The translations under genes and the position numbers were made by a program. A DNA stretch of 64,000 bases from contig NZ_QBKT01000001.1 of assembly GCF_003054265.1 (NCBI RefSeq), positions 434,001-498,000 of the forward strand, read 5' to 3'. A model generated the notes under the pieces. That model had not been told where the DNA came from. It worked only from the letters and a program-made list of their open reading frames with translations, and did not search any database. Source of the stretch: Kordia periserrulae. Its GTDB lineage: Bacteria > Bacteroidota > Bacteroidia > Flavobacteriales > Flavobacteriaceae. Numbering within the stretch: the stretch's first letter is position 1; each line of letters starts with the position of its first letter. Of the stretch, positions 42,016 to 53,167 are shown in pieces.

Positions 42016-42396
42016 TTAATTCTGCGTTTTTAACGTTGTTTTGTTTGCAATAAACCATTTTATAGTGAATACTGCAAGTATTATACCAATTGTATTTGCT
42101 AAAGCATCTTGCCAATCGCCTTGTCGGTTGGTAACCAGCGTTTCCTGTAGTATTTCTATGATAATTCCATACACAAAAGCCAAAATTGCACTTGCTTTGA
42201 TGGCGTTTTTTTGTAAACTATCACGCGTAATCCCTTTAGAAAAAGCAAAAAACCAAACAATGGTCACTAAAAAATAGATAATTCCGTGCATCAGCTTGTC
42301 AGCATATGAAAAATGCAATGCCTGCGGTCCTTTTAATTCTACCAAACTAAGAATGGTAATGACAATTGTCCAAGCAACGGCTGCTGCAGAAAACAT
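42016..42396 (-). CDS. VanZ-like membrane protein
   Basis: 126 residues from ATG 42396, or 130 from a GTG at 42408 that overlaps gcvH by 8 bp. Four helices include MFSAAAVAWTIVITILSLVE and LMHGIIYFLVTIVWFFAFSK, with the VanZ signature DKLMHGIIYF and the closing QDALANTIGIILAV. The founding VanZ gives low-level teicoplanin resistance, but most relatives, like this one, have unknown roles. It follows gcvH directly and probably shares the sprA transcript. Confidence 0.9.
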   Translation of the reverse strand: MFSAAAVAWTIVITILSLVELKGPQALHFSYADKLMHGIIYFLVTIVWFFAFSKGITRDSLQKNAIKASAILAFVYGIIIEILQETLVTNRQGDWQDALANTIGIILAVFTIKWFIANKTTLKTQN

Positions 42397-42400
42397 ATAT

Positions 42401-42781
42401 TTATGCACCTACAAGCTCTTTATATGCTTCATGATCTAACAAATCATCGATTTCTGAAGCATCTTTGATAGCAATTTTAATCATCCAGCCTTCTCCATAC
42501 GGATCTTTGTTTACCAATTCTGGATCGTCTTCCAAAGTTTCATTGAACTCAATTACTTCTCCAGATAAAGGCATAAATAAGTCTGATACCGTTTTTACCG
42601 CTTCTACCGTTCCAAAAACCTCGTCTTTGTCAACTTCATCGTCTAACGTATCCACATCAACATATACGATATCGCCCAATTCGCCTTGCGCAAAATCTGT
42701 AATTCCAACCGTTGCCGTATCACCATCAATCTTCACCCACTCGTGGTCTTTGGTATATTTTAAGTCTGCTGGTATGTTCAT
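42401..42781 (-). CDS. gcvH: Glycine cleavage system H protein
   Basis: 126 residues of lipoyl carrier protein H, which carries the methylamine intermediate between the P, T and L proteins of glycine cleavage. The lipoyl Lys is K63 in [15 protein letters not shown]. The opening [20 protein letters not shown] and the following [20 protein letters not shown] are typical. It lies 75 bp after sprA in the same direction, an arrangement I recall in other flavobacteria. Confidence 0.97.
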   Translation of the reverse strand: MNIPADLKYTKDHEWVKIDGDTATVGITDFAQGELGDIVYVDVDTLDDEVDKDEVFGTVEAVKTVSDLFMPLSGEVIEFNETLEDDPELVNKDPYGEGWMIKIAIKDASEIDDLLDHEAYKELVGA

Positions 42782-42856
42782 TTTTTTTTGAGTTATTTAG
42801 TGTTATATGTGAGCAAAAATACTTTTTTCTAGTTAAGTTTTCAATACCTAGTATTG

Positions 42857-45800
42857 TTAATTTCCAAAATTGTATCGAAGCGTGATTCCTGAGCGAATTG
42901 TCGTCTGTGGAAATGCCGTAGAAACTGCAAATTCAGAGAAGGTATGATCGTAGTAGAACAATGCTGTTAGGTTTCTACTCAATGCATAATCAGCCGTGAA
43001 TTTTAACGACCAAAGTGTTTGTCCCGCAGTTACTTGATTGTTGAATAAATCCAAACTGCGAATTATTGTGATGTTATCTCGCAATGACAAATCTGCTTTT
43101 AGGTTTAAATCTCCTTTAAGCGTCGTTTTCTTTCCTGCAATTCTCGTATCGATACGTACATCTTTGAAACGATAACCAAGTCCTACAATGTATTCGTTTC
43201 CAGAAACTTCTGTTAGTAAGTTGTTATCAAAGCTTAACGATAAAGCTCTATCGCGTTTTACTTCTGCCAAGATTTTAATAGAATTTTTCATCTCCATATC
43301 AATTCGAAGTAATGGATTGAATTGCTCTACCAAGTTGATATTAGAGAAAATATTCTGATTGTGGAAGTTTCCACCTTGGTCTAAGTTGGAAGTACCAAAT
43401 GGGTTAGACGCGTCGTAATCCAAGTTATTTCTAAACGAATTGATGGTATAGCTTGAACGATACCCGTGTGTCAATGAAAAACGCTTGAAACGCTTTTTGA
43501 ACCATTTTAAACGCATCAAACCAGTATATTTTATGGTCCAGTTCGGAATTGGCACGTCTCTAAAAGCACCGAGTTTTACATCGTTTGCATCTTGTCCTGT
43601 GTACGCTGCTAAGAACGCTGGCAATAATACAGCCTGATTTGTTTTTCCGAATCCGTCAGGGAAACCGTCAGCATCTGTATCTGTCAATGGTTGTCCATTG
43701 GCAATAGCCAAACGACGCGCGATGATTTCTCGGTTATTTTCAAAGTCCGCAAACGTTGCCGATTCGTTTTCATCGCTTTTCTTAAATGCTGTTTTTATCA
43801 ATACCGTAGAAATTCCGAAGTTTCCAAACGTGTTTCCAGCACCGTTTGGCGATAAGGAAATGTATTCGCCGTTTTGCACATTAAATTGCTCTGAGAAATT
43901 TTCCGAATAATTACGATTGGCAACTACATCAATTTTCAAATCGCGCATTGGCTCCACTAATGCCGTGATGTCTAAGTTTTTATTGTGTACTTGTGTGAAT
44001 TGCTGATTGAATCCTGAGAATTCTGTTAAATAGCCTTGTCGCGCTGCTTCGTAACGAACGTCTGCTTGACTACCAAATACGAATCCGAGAGAAGGTTTCA
44101 ATGTTCCAATAAATCCAATAGATGGTGTATATCCTGGTAATACTTTACCATTGTTTTCCGAATACGCAATATTGATTCGTTTTACACTTCCCACCACATC
44201 TACCAAGGTGTTGAAAATTTTTGTTCCAACGCTAGATTTGTTCGAGTTCTTATTGTCAGTATTCTGCGCTTCGTTTCCGCTAGGAACGCCAGGACTACGA
44301 GGATTTCTTGTTCGTAAATTGGTTTTACTATTTCGTTTATCCTTTCGCACAAAACCTAAATACTTATAGAACTTTGTCATATCCAACGTAGCATTTAAGT
44401 TGTGTGTATTTGCGTTTTGAATCGTGTTTAAACGCTCGCCTGCTACTTGCTGCAATACATCCGAACCACGCTGCCAGTTAAAATCTCCTGTGTAACTGTA
44501 CGCAGCTGTTAAAAAGCTCAATGTTGGAATTTTATTCAGCGGTAAATCATAGGTTAGTTGCAATGATTGCGTATGTGTATTTGGCTCTCCAATATCCCAG
44601 AAACCATCCCAAATACCTAAATCTTGGTTGATGTCTCCATCTTCGTCAAAGAAATTATTGACAATATTATTATTGGCTGCCGTAAAGTTGAAACGCAGTG
44701 AATTTGTCAAATTATAATTGATAGCATACGACCAATCAAACAAGAAATTACGCTGCTGTAAACGCGGTAAATTGTCTGCATTCGCATCAGGCAATAATGG
44801 ATCTCTATAAATTTGATCGTTAAAGCTTCTTGTGATGTTTGAATTTAATGAAATGCTTGTTGGTAATGGATTGAAATTGAAGTCTTTTAACCATTTCCAG
44901 TATCTTCCTGTAAATAACGAATCGTTTTTCTTAAACGGTTCTATAGATTTTGGTTGGAAGTTAAAATTGTAATCCAATCCTGCGCGTACATTTTGATCGC
45001 GAAGCGATTTGATTTCGTAATCGTGATGCTCTGTTTCGTTGTACGAATAGGAAAGTGTTAAGTTTTCTACATCATAAAAACGAGCTTTTTGTTCTGCTCC
45101 GCGTTCTTTCCGAACGCCAATAAAATTGATACTTTTTCGCTTTGTGTAGGTGATGGCTTGCTCACGAATACGATCTTTGTCTTCTTGGGTTTCCGCCAAA
45201 TCCAATCGGTCTTCCAAGCGAATATCTTGATAGAATGGATCAAACTCTGGCGTGATAATTTCTTCCCCAATACTATAATTGAACGGAATTTTAATCCCCC
45301 ACTTTTTCGGTAATAGTTGTCCCAAACTTACATTGGTCACTACATCATACTGCTTGATGTCTTCCCTGCTACGATCGTTTGGCGATTGTTCTATATTTCC
45401 AAATCCCACTGTACTGATTCTTCCTGTTGCAGAAATGGTTGCAAAATCAGCCAAATTCGCATCTAACGAACCGACAGCTGCCCAACCACCGCGATTTTCG
45501 AGTTCTGCTAAACGCAATTCATTAAACCAAAATTCTCCACAAATTGGAATTCCGCCAGTTGGTGTATCGGTATCATCCAATTCTGTTGCGGTGTTATTTT
45601 TTATACCTACCATTAAGGAACGTACACGACCAATGGTTGGATTACCAATAATAGCTACACGCATTTTATCTTCTGCTCCTGCATATGTTTCCCCTAAATT
45701 ACTTTCTGTATAGGTTCCAAAATTAGCAAATTGATTGTCTATTAAAGCTCCATTATCTGTGTAATAGGCAACTTCAGAAGCTCCTGTAGCATTGTTGAAG

Positions 45801-48800
45801 TTTGCTGCTTTTATTCGTGTAAGCAATGCTAGTGGAATGTCAAATTCGTTTCGCCACACATCTTCCGGCAGTGATTCATCTGGCAAGGTTACATTTAGCG
45901 GAATTTCCACTTGGTAATAGTTTTGCGTAAAGTCGTTTCCAAATCGTAAAAACGCGACGGCTTGTTGGTCGCCTAATGGTTGTGTTTGTCCGAAAAGTGA
46001 TTCCGCATGCACAAACATTTTTAAGTTTTTGTACTGACGCAAATCGACATCTACATTTTTGAAAACACCACGCGAATCGCCTGCTTCCAAATCGCACAAC
46101 ACCATTCCGAGCGATTGTTCATTTTGACGAATTACCGTGTTGTTATTGTTTAATTGCTCACGTACCACACCTGGCGGAATTACATATCCAATTGGTAATT
46201 TGTTAGCGTTTTCTTCAATGTTTACGATGTTTACATCAAATTGCGTTCCGTCATCTTGCGGGTCGTCATCGTTCGCTTCTAACGACAAATTGTAACGTCT
46301 CCAATCACCACGAATCAAATCTAAAGTTCCAAAACGAAGTACTGTTGGCTCGTTAAAGCCTGTCATATACATACGGATAAAACGAACGGCACGTAAATCG
46401 TCTAAAGAAATACGATCGTCCGGATCTTGCTTATAGAAATCTGTAATTGGAATTTTAAATTGAATCCAACGTGAACTGATTTGCTGTTGATTTGGCAAAT
46501 CGGTCGTTACTAAACGTTCATCAGTAATGTAACTTGTTGCTGTTCCAATGTTTGGATTGATAGGAATTCTGAATTGGAAATAATTATCAATCGTATTCAT
46601 CGTTTGGTCACGGTTGATATCTTCCACATCTGGCACCGTTGTAGCACCTCTGTTGGTATCTGTAACAGCAATTGGCGAGTTTCCTTGTGTTCCGTTATAG
46701 TTTTTGTAACGCTGTAAGATATCTCCAGAAGCATTTAAGAAATACTGATAGTTATCTGCTGCCGGATCGGCTTCACCCGCATAATTGTCATAGGTTAACG
46801 CTTCTTCCGTATCGTTCAAACCATCCAAACCAATATCTTGCACTTGACGATTGGCTTCCTCTGAATCAAATGCATAGACTAGCGATTGTGTTTGCGGTAC
46901 TTTTCCCCAAGCAGTTTGTGTTACTAACTGGTTTAACGCATCCGCTTCTGGCAACCCGTTTTCGTATTGCTTACGACCGTCTTTTAAGATATCTTCTGAA
47001 ATATTACCAATGTTTAAGACCAATTCTCCACCTGTACTGGTAGTGTTATCACTTGAGAAATATGGGTCTAGTAACCAGAATTGAATGTATTCAACATTGG
47101 CTTGCTCAAAATTCGTCGTCGTAACAGGACGCATAATTCCTCCCCAATTTTGATTTGGTGATTGGTTCGGGAAATTTGGATTGTTGTTATACGGACCTCT
47201 TTCGTTTGGATAGTAGGCTAAATCGAGTGTGTTTTGAACCGTTGTTTGTCCGCGTGCAATGTCAGTTTGTGGAAATATTTCTTCTACAAATATTCTACGT
47301 GTTTCACTTCTAGAAACATCATTATCACTGATTTCGCCTGGCGCTTGATTTCCGTAGAAAATTGGGTCAATGCTATACCAAGCCAATCGCGCACGGTTGT
47401 AACCATATTGTAAATCGTCGTTTCCAAATTGTCCACCCAAGTTATCACCGAGCGAGTTTCCTGGCGTTCCTGGTGTACTTGCTAAAAACCAACCTAGTGG
47501 AGATTTGATATCAATCAGTGCTTGTGCACCTTCAAAATCATCTACATACGCTGTAGCTTCTCCTTGAAAATCGGCATTTTTTGGACTCCCTGGAAGTAAG
47601 TATGCAAATTCACCACGAATAGAAACATTGGAAGGCACATCAGTATCCACATTTGGTAGTTTGTTTACCAAACGTGTTAAAAACGGTACTTCTGTAGAAT
47701 AGTTTCCATTAAATCCAAAGATAGAGTTGTTTACAGGTTCTTGCCCGTAGTTTGCTTTTTGTGTAATTGGTCGCTCGTTGAGATTCAAATAGGTTGCTCC
47801 AATTAAGAAGTTTTCGTTGAATTGATGCTCAATGTTAATTCCTGTAAATCGTTTGTTTTGCTGACCGAATAACGCATTGTTTTCTACCGAAACGTTAATT
47901 GGTGTATTGGATGCTTTTAAAGCTTCGTCTAAAATGGTTACGCGTCCCGCTTGATAGTTTACCGTATAGTCAATTCCTTCTTGCAACACACGTCCACCAG
48001 CAGTTACTACTACAGAACCTCGCGGCACATTGAACGCACCGAGTGGAATTCCGTCGCCACCTTGCGATTTGTAACGTCCTTTCAATTGGAATTTGTTTTG
48101 TTCTGCATTGTCTAGCGCGCCAGCTTTGGTTTCTTCATACATCGAGCGGTACACGTATAGCGACTGATTGGCATTATACCCTGCAGGCGTATTATAGTTT
48201 TCCGTAGGTGAGTTTCGAAGTTTTTCAAATAGAAATTCTCCAAAAGGCTCTACTGTGGTAAAAATAATCCGTCCAAATTCTTGATCGACTGTAATTCCAG
48301 GCAAATAGTCAAAGAAACCATCTCCACCTGCTTGTGGATTGTCGTAAATATCCAATCGGTCAAGATTGAATACTTTTAGTAAGATTTCGTCTGCTACGTC
48401 TTCTGGCAATGCTGGTCCGCCTGCTGCTGCAGTGATATAGTTTACGGGCGAAGGATCCGTATATAAAATATTTAAACGAAAATCTTCTGGACTTAATTGA
48501 TACGCGTTTGTTGCGTAGATGTTTTTCATCATCAAATCCCAAATAGGATCTTCAACTTCCGTAATGGCGCTTTTTAAGAGTTTTACAACTAGATTTTGAT
48601 TTTCAATGTCTGTTGCCACACCATTCGTGTCCGTGTTTGTTACCTGCGTTGCATCGATTCCTCCATTGGCAAATTCACCCACTTGAAATACTTGTCCGTT
48701 TGCGGTGTATTGATACGCTACTGCTAGTACTTCGTCATTGCTGAGTCGCTGGTTTAGCGATATGTATCCTAGTTTTGTATCTACTTTGTATTCGTTTTCG

Positions 48801-50101
48801 TTCAGCTTTCGAGCATTTTCTAAGAAAACGTAGTCAAATCCTTGCTGTACGTTGTTCGCTAGTACGCCAAAACCTTGTTGTACCGTAGCAATGTCACGAA
48901 TTTGATCCGTTAATACAGAGCCACCTGTTCCAATAGCTACTGGATTGTAGTCGTTGTTCGCATTGGCTGGAAGTGCTCCTGGGTTTGCTGAGTTGAAGAA
49001 TCCTGCAGGCACGGTTCCACTGTTGTTGATTCTTGTTTTGGCAGGATCGGCTTCTCCTAAATCTTGCAAACCTACAATGTTACGTACGTTTTGTGTTTGT
49101 GCAGAACGGTTGGTTACCCAAACTTCCACACGCGTAATTTCTACAGGTGTATTTTTAAATGGATAGTTTGCCAACGCTTCATCGTAATTATCTCTAAAAT
49201 ATTGTGATAAAAAGAAGTGTCGGTCTTCGTCATAGTCGAGCGCAAATAAGGCAAATTCTTCAATGGTTCCGCCACCTTGTGCTGTAATGCTCCTCGTTTG
49301 TGAGCGTTGTTCGGAGAAAACTCCTGTGAAGCGAGTTTTTCCAAATTGCAATTCTGTTTTTACACCAAATAGACTTTGTGCACCTGTAATGAGCGAGCTA
49401 TTGAGTGGCATGCTTACGTTACCTACTTCAATTTTTTGCAAAATATCATCTTCCGTTGGCGTGTATTCTAATTTGATTTGATTTTGGAAGTCGAACGTAG
49501 ATTCTGTATCGTAGTTGGCGTTAATTTGCAGGCGTTCACCTACTTTTCCCAATAAACTTAAACTGATGCGCTGGTCAAAATCAAAACTTAAATTGCTTCG
49601 GTTTCTCGGTGATAAGGCTGGATTGTCATTTTTTTGAAAACGCACACCTAAGTCAATTGCCACCGAACCTTGCGGAATTACCTCAATGGTATTTCCTCCA
49701 AAAATAGTTTCAAAAAAGTTAGAGTTGATTTCAAATATTGGCAGTAAGTTTTTTATTCCGTCTTTTGAATCCTCTTTTTTACCAGCAATCGCATCGAGTT
49801 TTTCTTTGAAGTAGCCTTTCATGCTTTCTTTCAGTAACAACTCTTGAAATTGCTTTGGCGTTAAGATGAGCGGATATCTAATATCGAAATTCGCTACGGT
49901 TTCTGTGTAGATGTAGCGATCTGTTTTTGGGTCATAGGTATATTTTGAGACAATGCTGGATGGATCTTTTAGTTTTATTTCTCCAATCGCATATCCCGTT
50001 TTTGTTGAGTCTGACGGCGTTGGTGTCGGTTCTTGCGCCGTGAGTATGGTGCTAAATAACAAAATAAATACAACTAGTGTATTTTTGGTGTAATTTGTCA
50101 T
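42857..50101 (-). CDS. sprA: T9SS outer-membrane translocon SprA
   Basis: 2414 residues from ATG 50101 (TTG 50122 would precede the signal peptide by seven residues). This is close to the size of the characterised Flavobacterium SprA, a single huge 36-strand barrel that is the type IX secretion channel. The signal peptide ends STILTAQ. Family marks include FEINSNFFETIFGGNTIEVI, YTPTEDDILQKIEVGNVSMP, and the AYVDDFEGAQALIDIKSPLG segment near residue 880. Barrel strands run to a C-terminal GITLRYNFGN. It works with PorP/SprF-type proteins such as the one at 19791. RuvA lies 27 bp upstream. Confidence 0.96.
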   Translation of the reverse strand: MTNYTKNTLVVFILLFSTILTAQEPTPTPSDSTKTGYAIGEIKLKDPSSIVSKYTYDPKTDRYIYTETVANFDIRYPLILTPKQFQELLLKESMKGYFKEKLDAIAGKKEDSKDGIKNLLPIFEINSNFFETIFGGNTIEVIPQGSVAIDLGVRFQKNDNPALSPRNRSNLSFDFDQRISLSLLGKVGERLQINANYDTESTFDFQNQIKLEYTPTEDDILQKIEVGNVSMPLNSSLITGAQSLFGVKTELQFGKTRFTGVFSEQRSQTRSITAQGGGTIEEFALFALDYDEDRHFFLSQYFRDNYDEALANYPFKNTPVEITRVEVWVTNRSAQTQNVRNIVGLQDLGEADPAKTRINNSGTVPAGFFNSANPGALPANANNDYNPVAIGTGGSVLTDQIRDIATVQQGFGVLANNVQQGFDYVFLENARKLNENEYKVDTKLGYISLNQRLSNDEVLAVAYQYTANGQVFQVGEFANGGIDATQVTNTDTNGVATDIENQNLVVKLLKSAITEVEDPIWDLMMKNIYATNAYQLSPEDFRLNILYTDPSPVNYITAAAGGPALPEDVADEILLKVFNLDRLDIYDNPQAGGDGFFDYLPGITVDQEFGRIIFTTVEPFGEFLFEKLRNSPTENYNTPAGYNANQSLYVYRSMYEETKAGALDNAEQNKFQLKGRYKSQGGDGIPLGAFNVPRGSVVVTAGGRVLQEGIDYTVNYQAGRVTILDEALKASNTPINVSVENNALFGQQNKRFTGINIEHQFNENFLIGATYLNLNERPITQKANYGQEPVNNSIFGFNGNYSTEVPFLTRLVNKLPNVDTDVPSNVSIRGEFAYLLPGSPKNADFQGEATAYVDDFEGAQALIDIKSPLGWFLASTPGTPGNSLGDNLGGQFGNDDLQYGYNRARLAWYSIDPIFYGNQAPGEISDNDVSRSETRRIFVEEIFPQTDIARGQTTVQNTLDLAYYPNERGPYNNNPNFPNQSPNQNWGGIMRPVTTTNFEQANVEYIQFWLLDPYFSSDNTTSTGGELVLNIGNISEDILKDGRKQYENGLPEADALNQLVTQTAWGKVPQTQSLVYAFDSEEANRQVQDIGLDGLNDTEEALTYDNYAGEADPAADNYQYFLNASGDILQRYKNYNGTQGNSPIAVTDTNRGATTVPDVEDINRDQTMNTIDNYFQFRIPINPNIGTATSYITDERLVTTDLPNQQQISSRWIQFKIPITDFYKQDPDDRISLDDLRAVRFIRMYMTGFNEPTVLRFGTLDLIRGDWRRYNLSLEANDDDPQDDGTQFDVNIVNIEENANKLPIGYVIPPGVVREQLNNNNTVIRQNEQSLGMVLCDLEAGDSRGVFKNVDVDLRQYKNLKMFVHAESLFGQTQPLGDQQAVAFLRFGNDFTQNYYQVEIPLNVTLPDESLPEDVWRNEFDIPLALLTRIKAANFNNATGASEVAYYTDNGALIDNQFANFGTYTESNLGETYAGAEDKMRVAIIGNPTIGRVRSLMVGIKNNTATELDDTDTPTGGIPICGEFWFNELRLAELENRGGWAAVGSLDANLADFATISATGRISTVGFGNIEQSPNDRSREDIKQYDVVTNVSLGQLLPKKWGIKIPFNYSIGEEIITPEFDPFYQDIRLEDRLDLAETQEDKDRIREQAITYTKRKSINFIGVRKERGAEQKARFYDVENLTLSYSYNETEHHDYEIKSLRDQNVRAGLDYNFNFQPKSIEPFKKNDSLFTGRYWKWLKDFNFNPLPTSISLNSNITRSFNDQIYRDPLLPDANADNLPRLQQRNFLFDWSYAINYNLTNSLRFNFTAANNNIVNNFFDEDGDINQDLGIWDGFWDIGEPNTHTQSLQLTYDLPLNKIPTLSFLTAAYSYTGDFNWQRGSDVLQQVAGERLNTIQNANTHNLNATLDMTKFYKYLGFVRKDKRNSKTNLRTRNPRSPGVPSGNEAQNTDNKNSNKSSVGTKIFNTLVDVVGSVKRINIAYSENNGKVLPGYTPSIGFIGTLKPSLGFVFGSQADVRYEAARQGYLTEFSGFNQQFTQVHNKNLDITALVEPMRDLKIDVVANRNYSENFSEQFNVQNGEYISLSPNGAGNTFGNFGISTVLIKTAFKKSDENESATFADFENNREIIARRLAIANGQPLTDTDADGFPDGFGKTNQAVLLPAFLAAYTGQDANDVKLGAFRDVPIPNWTIKYTGLMRLKWFKKRFKRFSLTHGYRSSYTINSFRNNLDYDASNPFGTSNLDQGGNFHNQNIFSNINLVEQFNPLLRIDMEMKNSIKILAEVKRDRALSLSFDNNLLTEVSGNEYIVGLGYRFKDVRIDTRIAGKKTTLKGDLNLKADLSLRDNITIIRSLDLFNNQVTAGQTLWSLKFTADYALSRNLTALFYYDHTFSEFAVSTAFPQTTIRSGITLRYNFGN

Positions 50102-50127
50102 TAGGTTGGTAATGTTTTTCAAAGTAA

Positions 50128-50709
50128 TTATAAGTTTTTTAATGCCATCTTTATCAACTCTTCTACACTTCCGTTTGGCATTTCTTTCATTATTTTATCG
50201 AGTACTTTTTCAGATTGTTTTCGGGTGTACCCTAATACTTCCAAAGCAGATAACGTTTCTTCTTTGTTTGTATTGTTTTGAGACATCGAAACTTCGTCAA
50301 GATCGTATAATTTTATGATTTTATCTTTTAATTCTATGATAACACGCTGTGCTGTTTTTGCCCCAATCCCTTTTACGCCTTGAATGGTTGCCACATCGCC
50401 GCCGCCAATTGCTTCACATATTTGCTCTGCAGTTAAGGAAGAAAGCATCGTTCGAGCTGTACTTGTTCCAATTCCTGAAACTGAGATGAGTAAACGAAAA
50501 ATAGCACGCTCTGATTTTTGAAAAAAACCATAAAGCGTGTGCGCATCTTCTCTAACATGAAGGTGCGTAAATAATTTTATGTTTTCTTGGTTTGGGATTT
50601 GCGCATACGTTGTGAGAGAAATGTTGATAAAGTATCCGACTCCATTGCATTCTATCACTACATCTGTTGGATTTTTCTCTACGAGCTTTCCCTGTATGTG
50701 AGTAATCAT
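50128..50709 (-). CDS. ruvA: Holliday junction DNA helicase subunit RuvA
   Basis: 193 residues from ATG 50709; an in-frame start at 50757 adds 16 residues without family similarity and is rejected. Domain I is an OB fold (ITHIQGKLVEKNPTDVVIEC). Domain II has the two helix-hairpin-helix elements (LLISVSGIGTSTARTMLSSL, ATIQGVKGIGAKTAQRVIIE). Domain III, ALEVLGYTRKQSEKVLDKIM, binds RuvB. RuvA tetramers hold Holliday junctions. RuvB is encoded about 5 kb upstream in the same direction but separately. Confidence 0.97.
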   Translation of the reverse strand: MITHIQGKLVEKNPTDVVIECNGVGYFINISLTTYAQIPNQENIKLFTHLHVREDAHTLYGFFQKSERAIFRLLISVSGIGTSTARTMLSSLTAEQICEAIGGGDVATIQGVKGIGAKTAQRVIIELKDKIIKLYDLDEVSMSQNNTNKEETLSALEVLGYTRKQSEKVLDKIMKEMPNGSVEELIKMALKNL

Positions 50710-50820
50710 GTATTCGTTGCTGCTAGTTAAAGTCCCAAATGTAATAAATTTATTCACATTTATTTAAGGATTTAAGCCTTTAATATACCAACGCGCTATA
50801 CTAAGTGATTTTAGAGCAAT

Positions 50821-53124
50821 TTACGACTCTTCTTTTCGGAGCGCCCACTTTTCTTTTTCTTGTGCGTCAACCGCCGCCACAGCTGCCATGTTGATGATTT
50901 CATCCACACTTGCACCGAGTTGTAAAATGTGAACTGGTTTGCGCATTCCTAACATGATTGGTCCAATAGAATCAGCTTTGTTTAACTCTTTCATGAGTTT
51001 GTAGGTAATGTTTGCTGCATCTAGATTTGGAAAAACAAGTGTATTGACTTCTTTTCCTGCCAATTTGGAGAATGGAAATTTTTCCGAAAGCATTTCTTTG
51101 TTTAAGGCAAAATCTGATTGTACTGCACCGTCTACATTGATATTTGGATAGTATCTGTGTAAAAATGCTACAGCTTCACCTACTTTTTTAGCGTCTTCAT
51201 GTTCCGATGAACCAAAGTTTGAATAAGACAACATCGCAATATTAGGCTCCAAACCGAACATTTTTACCGTAAGCGCTGTCATTTGCGCAATTTTTGCTAA
51301 GTCGCGCGCCGAAGGATTTATGTTGATGGATGTATCTGACAAGAATATCGGTCCGCGCTCTGTAATCATTAAGTTTGTGGTAGCTGCTTTTCGCACGCCT
51401 TTTGCCGTTCCAATTAATTCTAGCATCGGTTTTACTACGGTTGGATAGCTACGGGAGTAGCCTGAAATTAATCCGTCTGCATAGCCATCATTCACCAACA
51501 TCGCTGCAAAATAGTTACGCTCTCGCATCATTTTTTTAGCATCAATCTTAGTGACACCTTTGCGTTTTCGTGATTCCCAGTAGATTTCTGCAAATTTTTG
51601 TCGCAACTCTCTTTGGTCTTCACTCTTCGGATCAATGATTTCTACATCATCTTCAAATTCGAGTTCTTCTCTGAGTTCGTGAATGCGTTTTTCATTTCCT
51701 AATAAGATAGGAATGGCAATTCCTTCATCATACACATATTGCGCTGCTTTGAGAACATCCAAATGATCGGCTTCTGCAAATACAATACGTTTTTTATTGC
51801 TACGCGCTCTTTTGTGTAATAATCGAATGATTTTGTTGTCTGCACCCAATCTGTGCAACAATTCGTCTTCATAACGCGCCCAGTCTTCAATAGGCTCTGT
51901 TGCCACGCCAGAATCCATTGCTGCTTTGGCAACCGCTGGTGGAATTTTTGCTATTAATCGCGGATCAAATGGTTTTGGAATGATGTATTCTTTACCGAAA
52001 TTAAGTTTGGTTTCTGCATAGGCAATATTTACTTGCTCAGGCACAGGCTCTTTTGCCAATTCTGCCAATGCTTTGACAGCCGCCATTTTCATTTCTTCGT
52101 TAATTTTTGTCGCACGTACATCTAAGGCACCACGAAAAATAAACGGAAAACCTAACACATTGTTTACTTGATTCGGATGATCGGAACGTCCTGTTGCCAT
52201 GATGATATCTTCGCGCGAAGCAATGGCTTCTTCATACGAGATTTCAGGTGTCGGATTTGCCATCGCAAATACAATTGGGTTTTCTGCCATAGAGCGCAAC
52301 ATGTCTTGCGAGACAATATTTCCAACCGATAATCCTAAAAATACATCTGCACCTTTTAGTGCGTCTGCCAGTGAGTCGTAATGTTTTGCCGTACGGAAAC
52401 GCGCCTGCATCGGTGATAAGTCTGTTCGGTTTTTGTGCAATAAACCATCTACATCAAACATGGCGATGTTTTCCAATTTCGCGCCCAACGCCACATATAA
52501 ATTCATACAAGAAATCGCCGCAGAACCTGCTCCAGATACTACAAAACGTACATCTTCAATGTTTTTTTCTGCCAATTCTAACGCATTTATCAACGCTGCC
52601 GAAGAGATGATGGCTGTTCCATGCTGATCGTCGTGCATTACTGGAATATCCAATTCTTCAATGAGTCTGCGCTCTATTTCGAAAGCTTCTGGTGCTTTGA
52701 TATCTTCCAAGTTGATTCCTCCAAAAGTTGGCGCAATGTTTTTAACCGTATTGATAAATTCGTCCACATCTTTGGTATCCACTTCAATATCGAACACATC
52801 AATATCCGCAAAGATTTTAAAGAGCAAGCCTTTTCCTTCCATCACAGGTTTGGAAGCTTCCGGACCAATATCACCCAGACCTAAAACGGCAGTTCCGTTA
52901 GAGATTACCGCCACCAAGTTTCCTTTGGTCGTGTATTTGTAAACGTTTTTTTTGTCTTTATGGATTTCTAAACAAGGCTCGGCAACGCCTGGAGAATAGG
53001 CTAGAGATAAATCGCGTTGTGTAGCGTATCTTTTAGTAGGAACTACTTTAATTTTTCCAGGTTGCGGTTTCGCATGATATATCAGTGCTTCTCTCCTTTT
53101 ACGTTCTTCATTGTTTTTGCTCAT
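50821..53124 (-). CDS. maeB: NADP-dependent malic enzyme with phosphotransacetylase-like domain
   Basis: 767 residues. The N-terminal half (about 1-430) is malic enzyme with the expected Tyr/Lys and metal residues: LSLAYSPGVAEPCLEI, INLEDIKAPEAFEIERRL, VMHDDQHGTAII, and NAD(P)-binding VVSGAGSAAISCM. The C-terminal half (about 440-767) is a phosphate acetyltransferase-like domain (FAEADHLDVLKAAQYVYDEG). This fusion is the MaeB form, which decarboxylates malate to pyruvate and makes NADPH; the second domain is thought to be regulatory. It is transcribed towards ruvA, 112 bp away. A perfect -7 box lies at 53168-53175. Confidence 0.96.
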   Translation of the reverse strand: MSKNNEERKRREALIYHAKPQPGKIKVVPTKRYATQRDLSLAYSPGVAEPCLEIHKDKKNVYKYTTKGNLVAVISNGTAVLGLGDIGPEASKPVMEGKGLLFKIFADIDVFDIEVDTKDVDEFINTVKNIAPTFGGINLEDIKAPEAFEIERRLIEELDIPVMHDDQHGTAIISSAALINALELAEKNIEDVRFVVSGAGSAAISCMNLYVALGAKLENIAMFDVDGLLHKNRTDLSPMQARFRTAKHYDSLADALKGADVFLGLSVGNIVSQDMLRSMAENPIVFAMANPTPEISYEEAIASREDIIMATGRSDHPNQVNNVLGFPFIFRGALDVRATKINEEMKMAAVKALAELAKEPVPEQVNIAYAETKLNFGKEYIIPKPFDPRLIAKIPPAVAKAAMDSGVATEPIEDWARYEDELLHRLGADNKIIRLLHKRARSNKKRIVFAEADHLDVLKAAQYVYDEGIAIPILLGNEKRIHELREELEFEDDVEIIDPKSEDQRELRQKFAEIYWESRKRKGVTKIDAKKMMRERNYFAAMLVNDGYADGLISGYSRSYPTVVKPMLELIGTAKGVRKAATTNLMITERGPIFLSDTSININPSARDLAKIAQMTALTVKMFGLEPNIAMLSYSNFGSSEHEDAKKVGEAVAFLHRYYPNINVDGAVQSDFALNKEMLSEKFPFSKLAGKEVNTLVFPNLDAANITYKLMKELNKADSIGPIMLGMRKPVHILQLGASVDEIINMAAVAAVDAQEKEKWALRKEES

Positions 53125-53167
53125 TGTAGGTCATTTTTTTGCCCTTGTATGTGACTATGTGAATTTA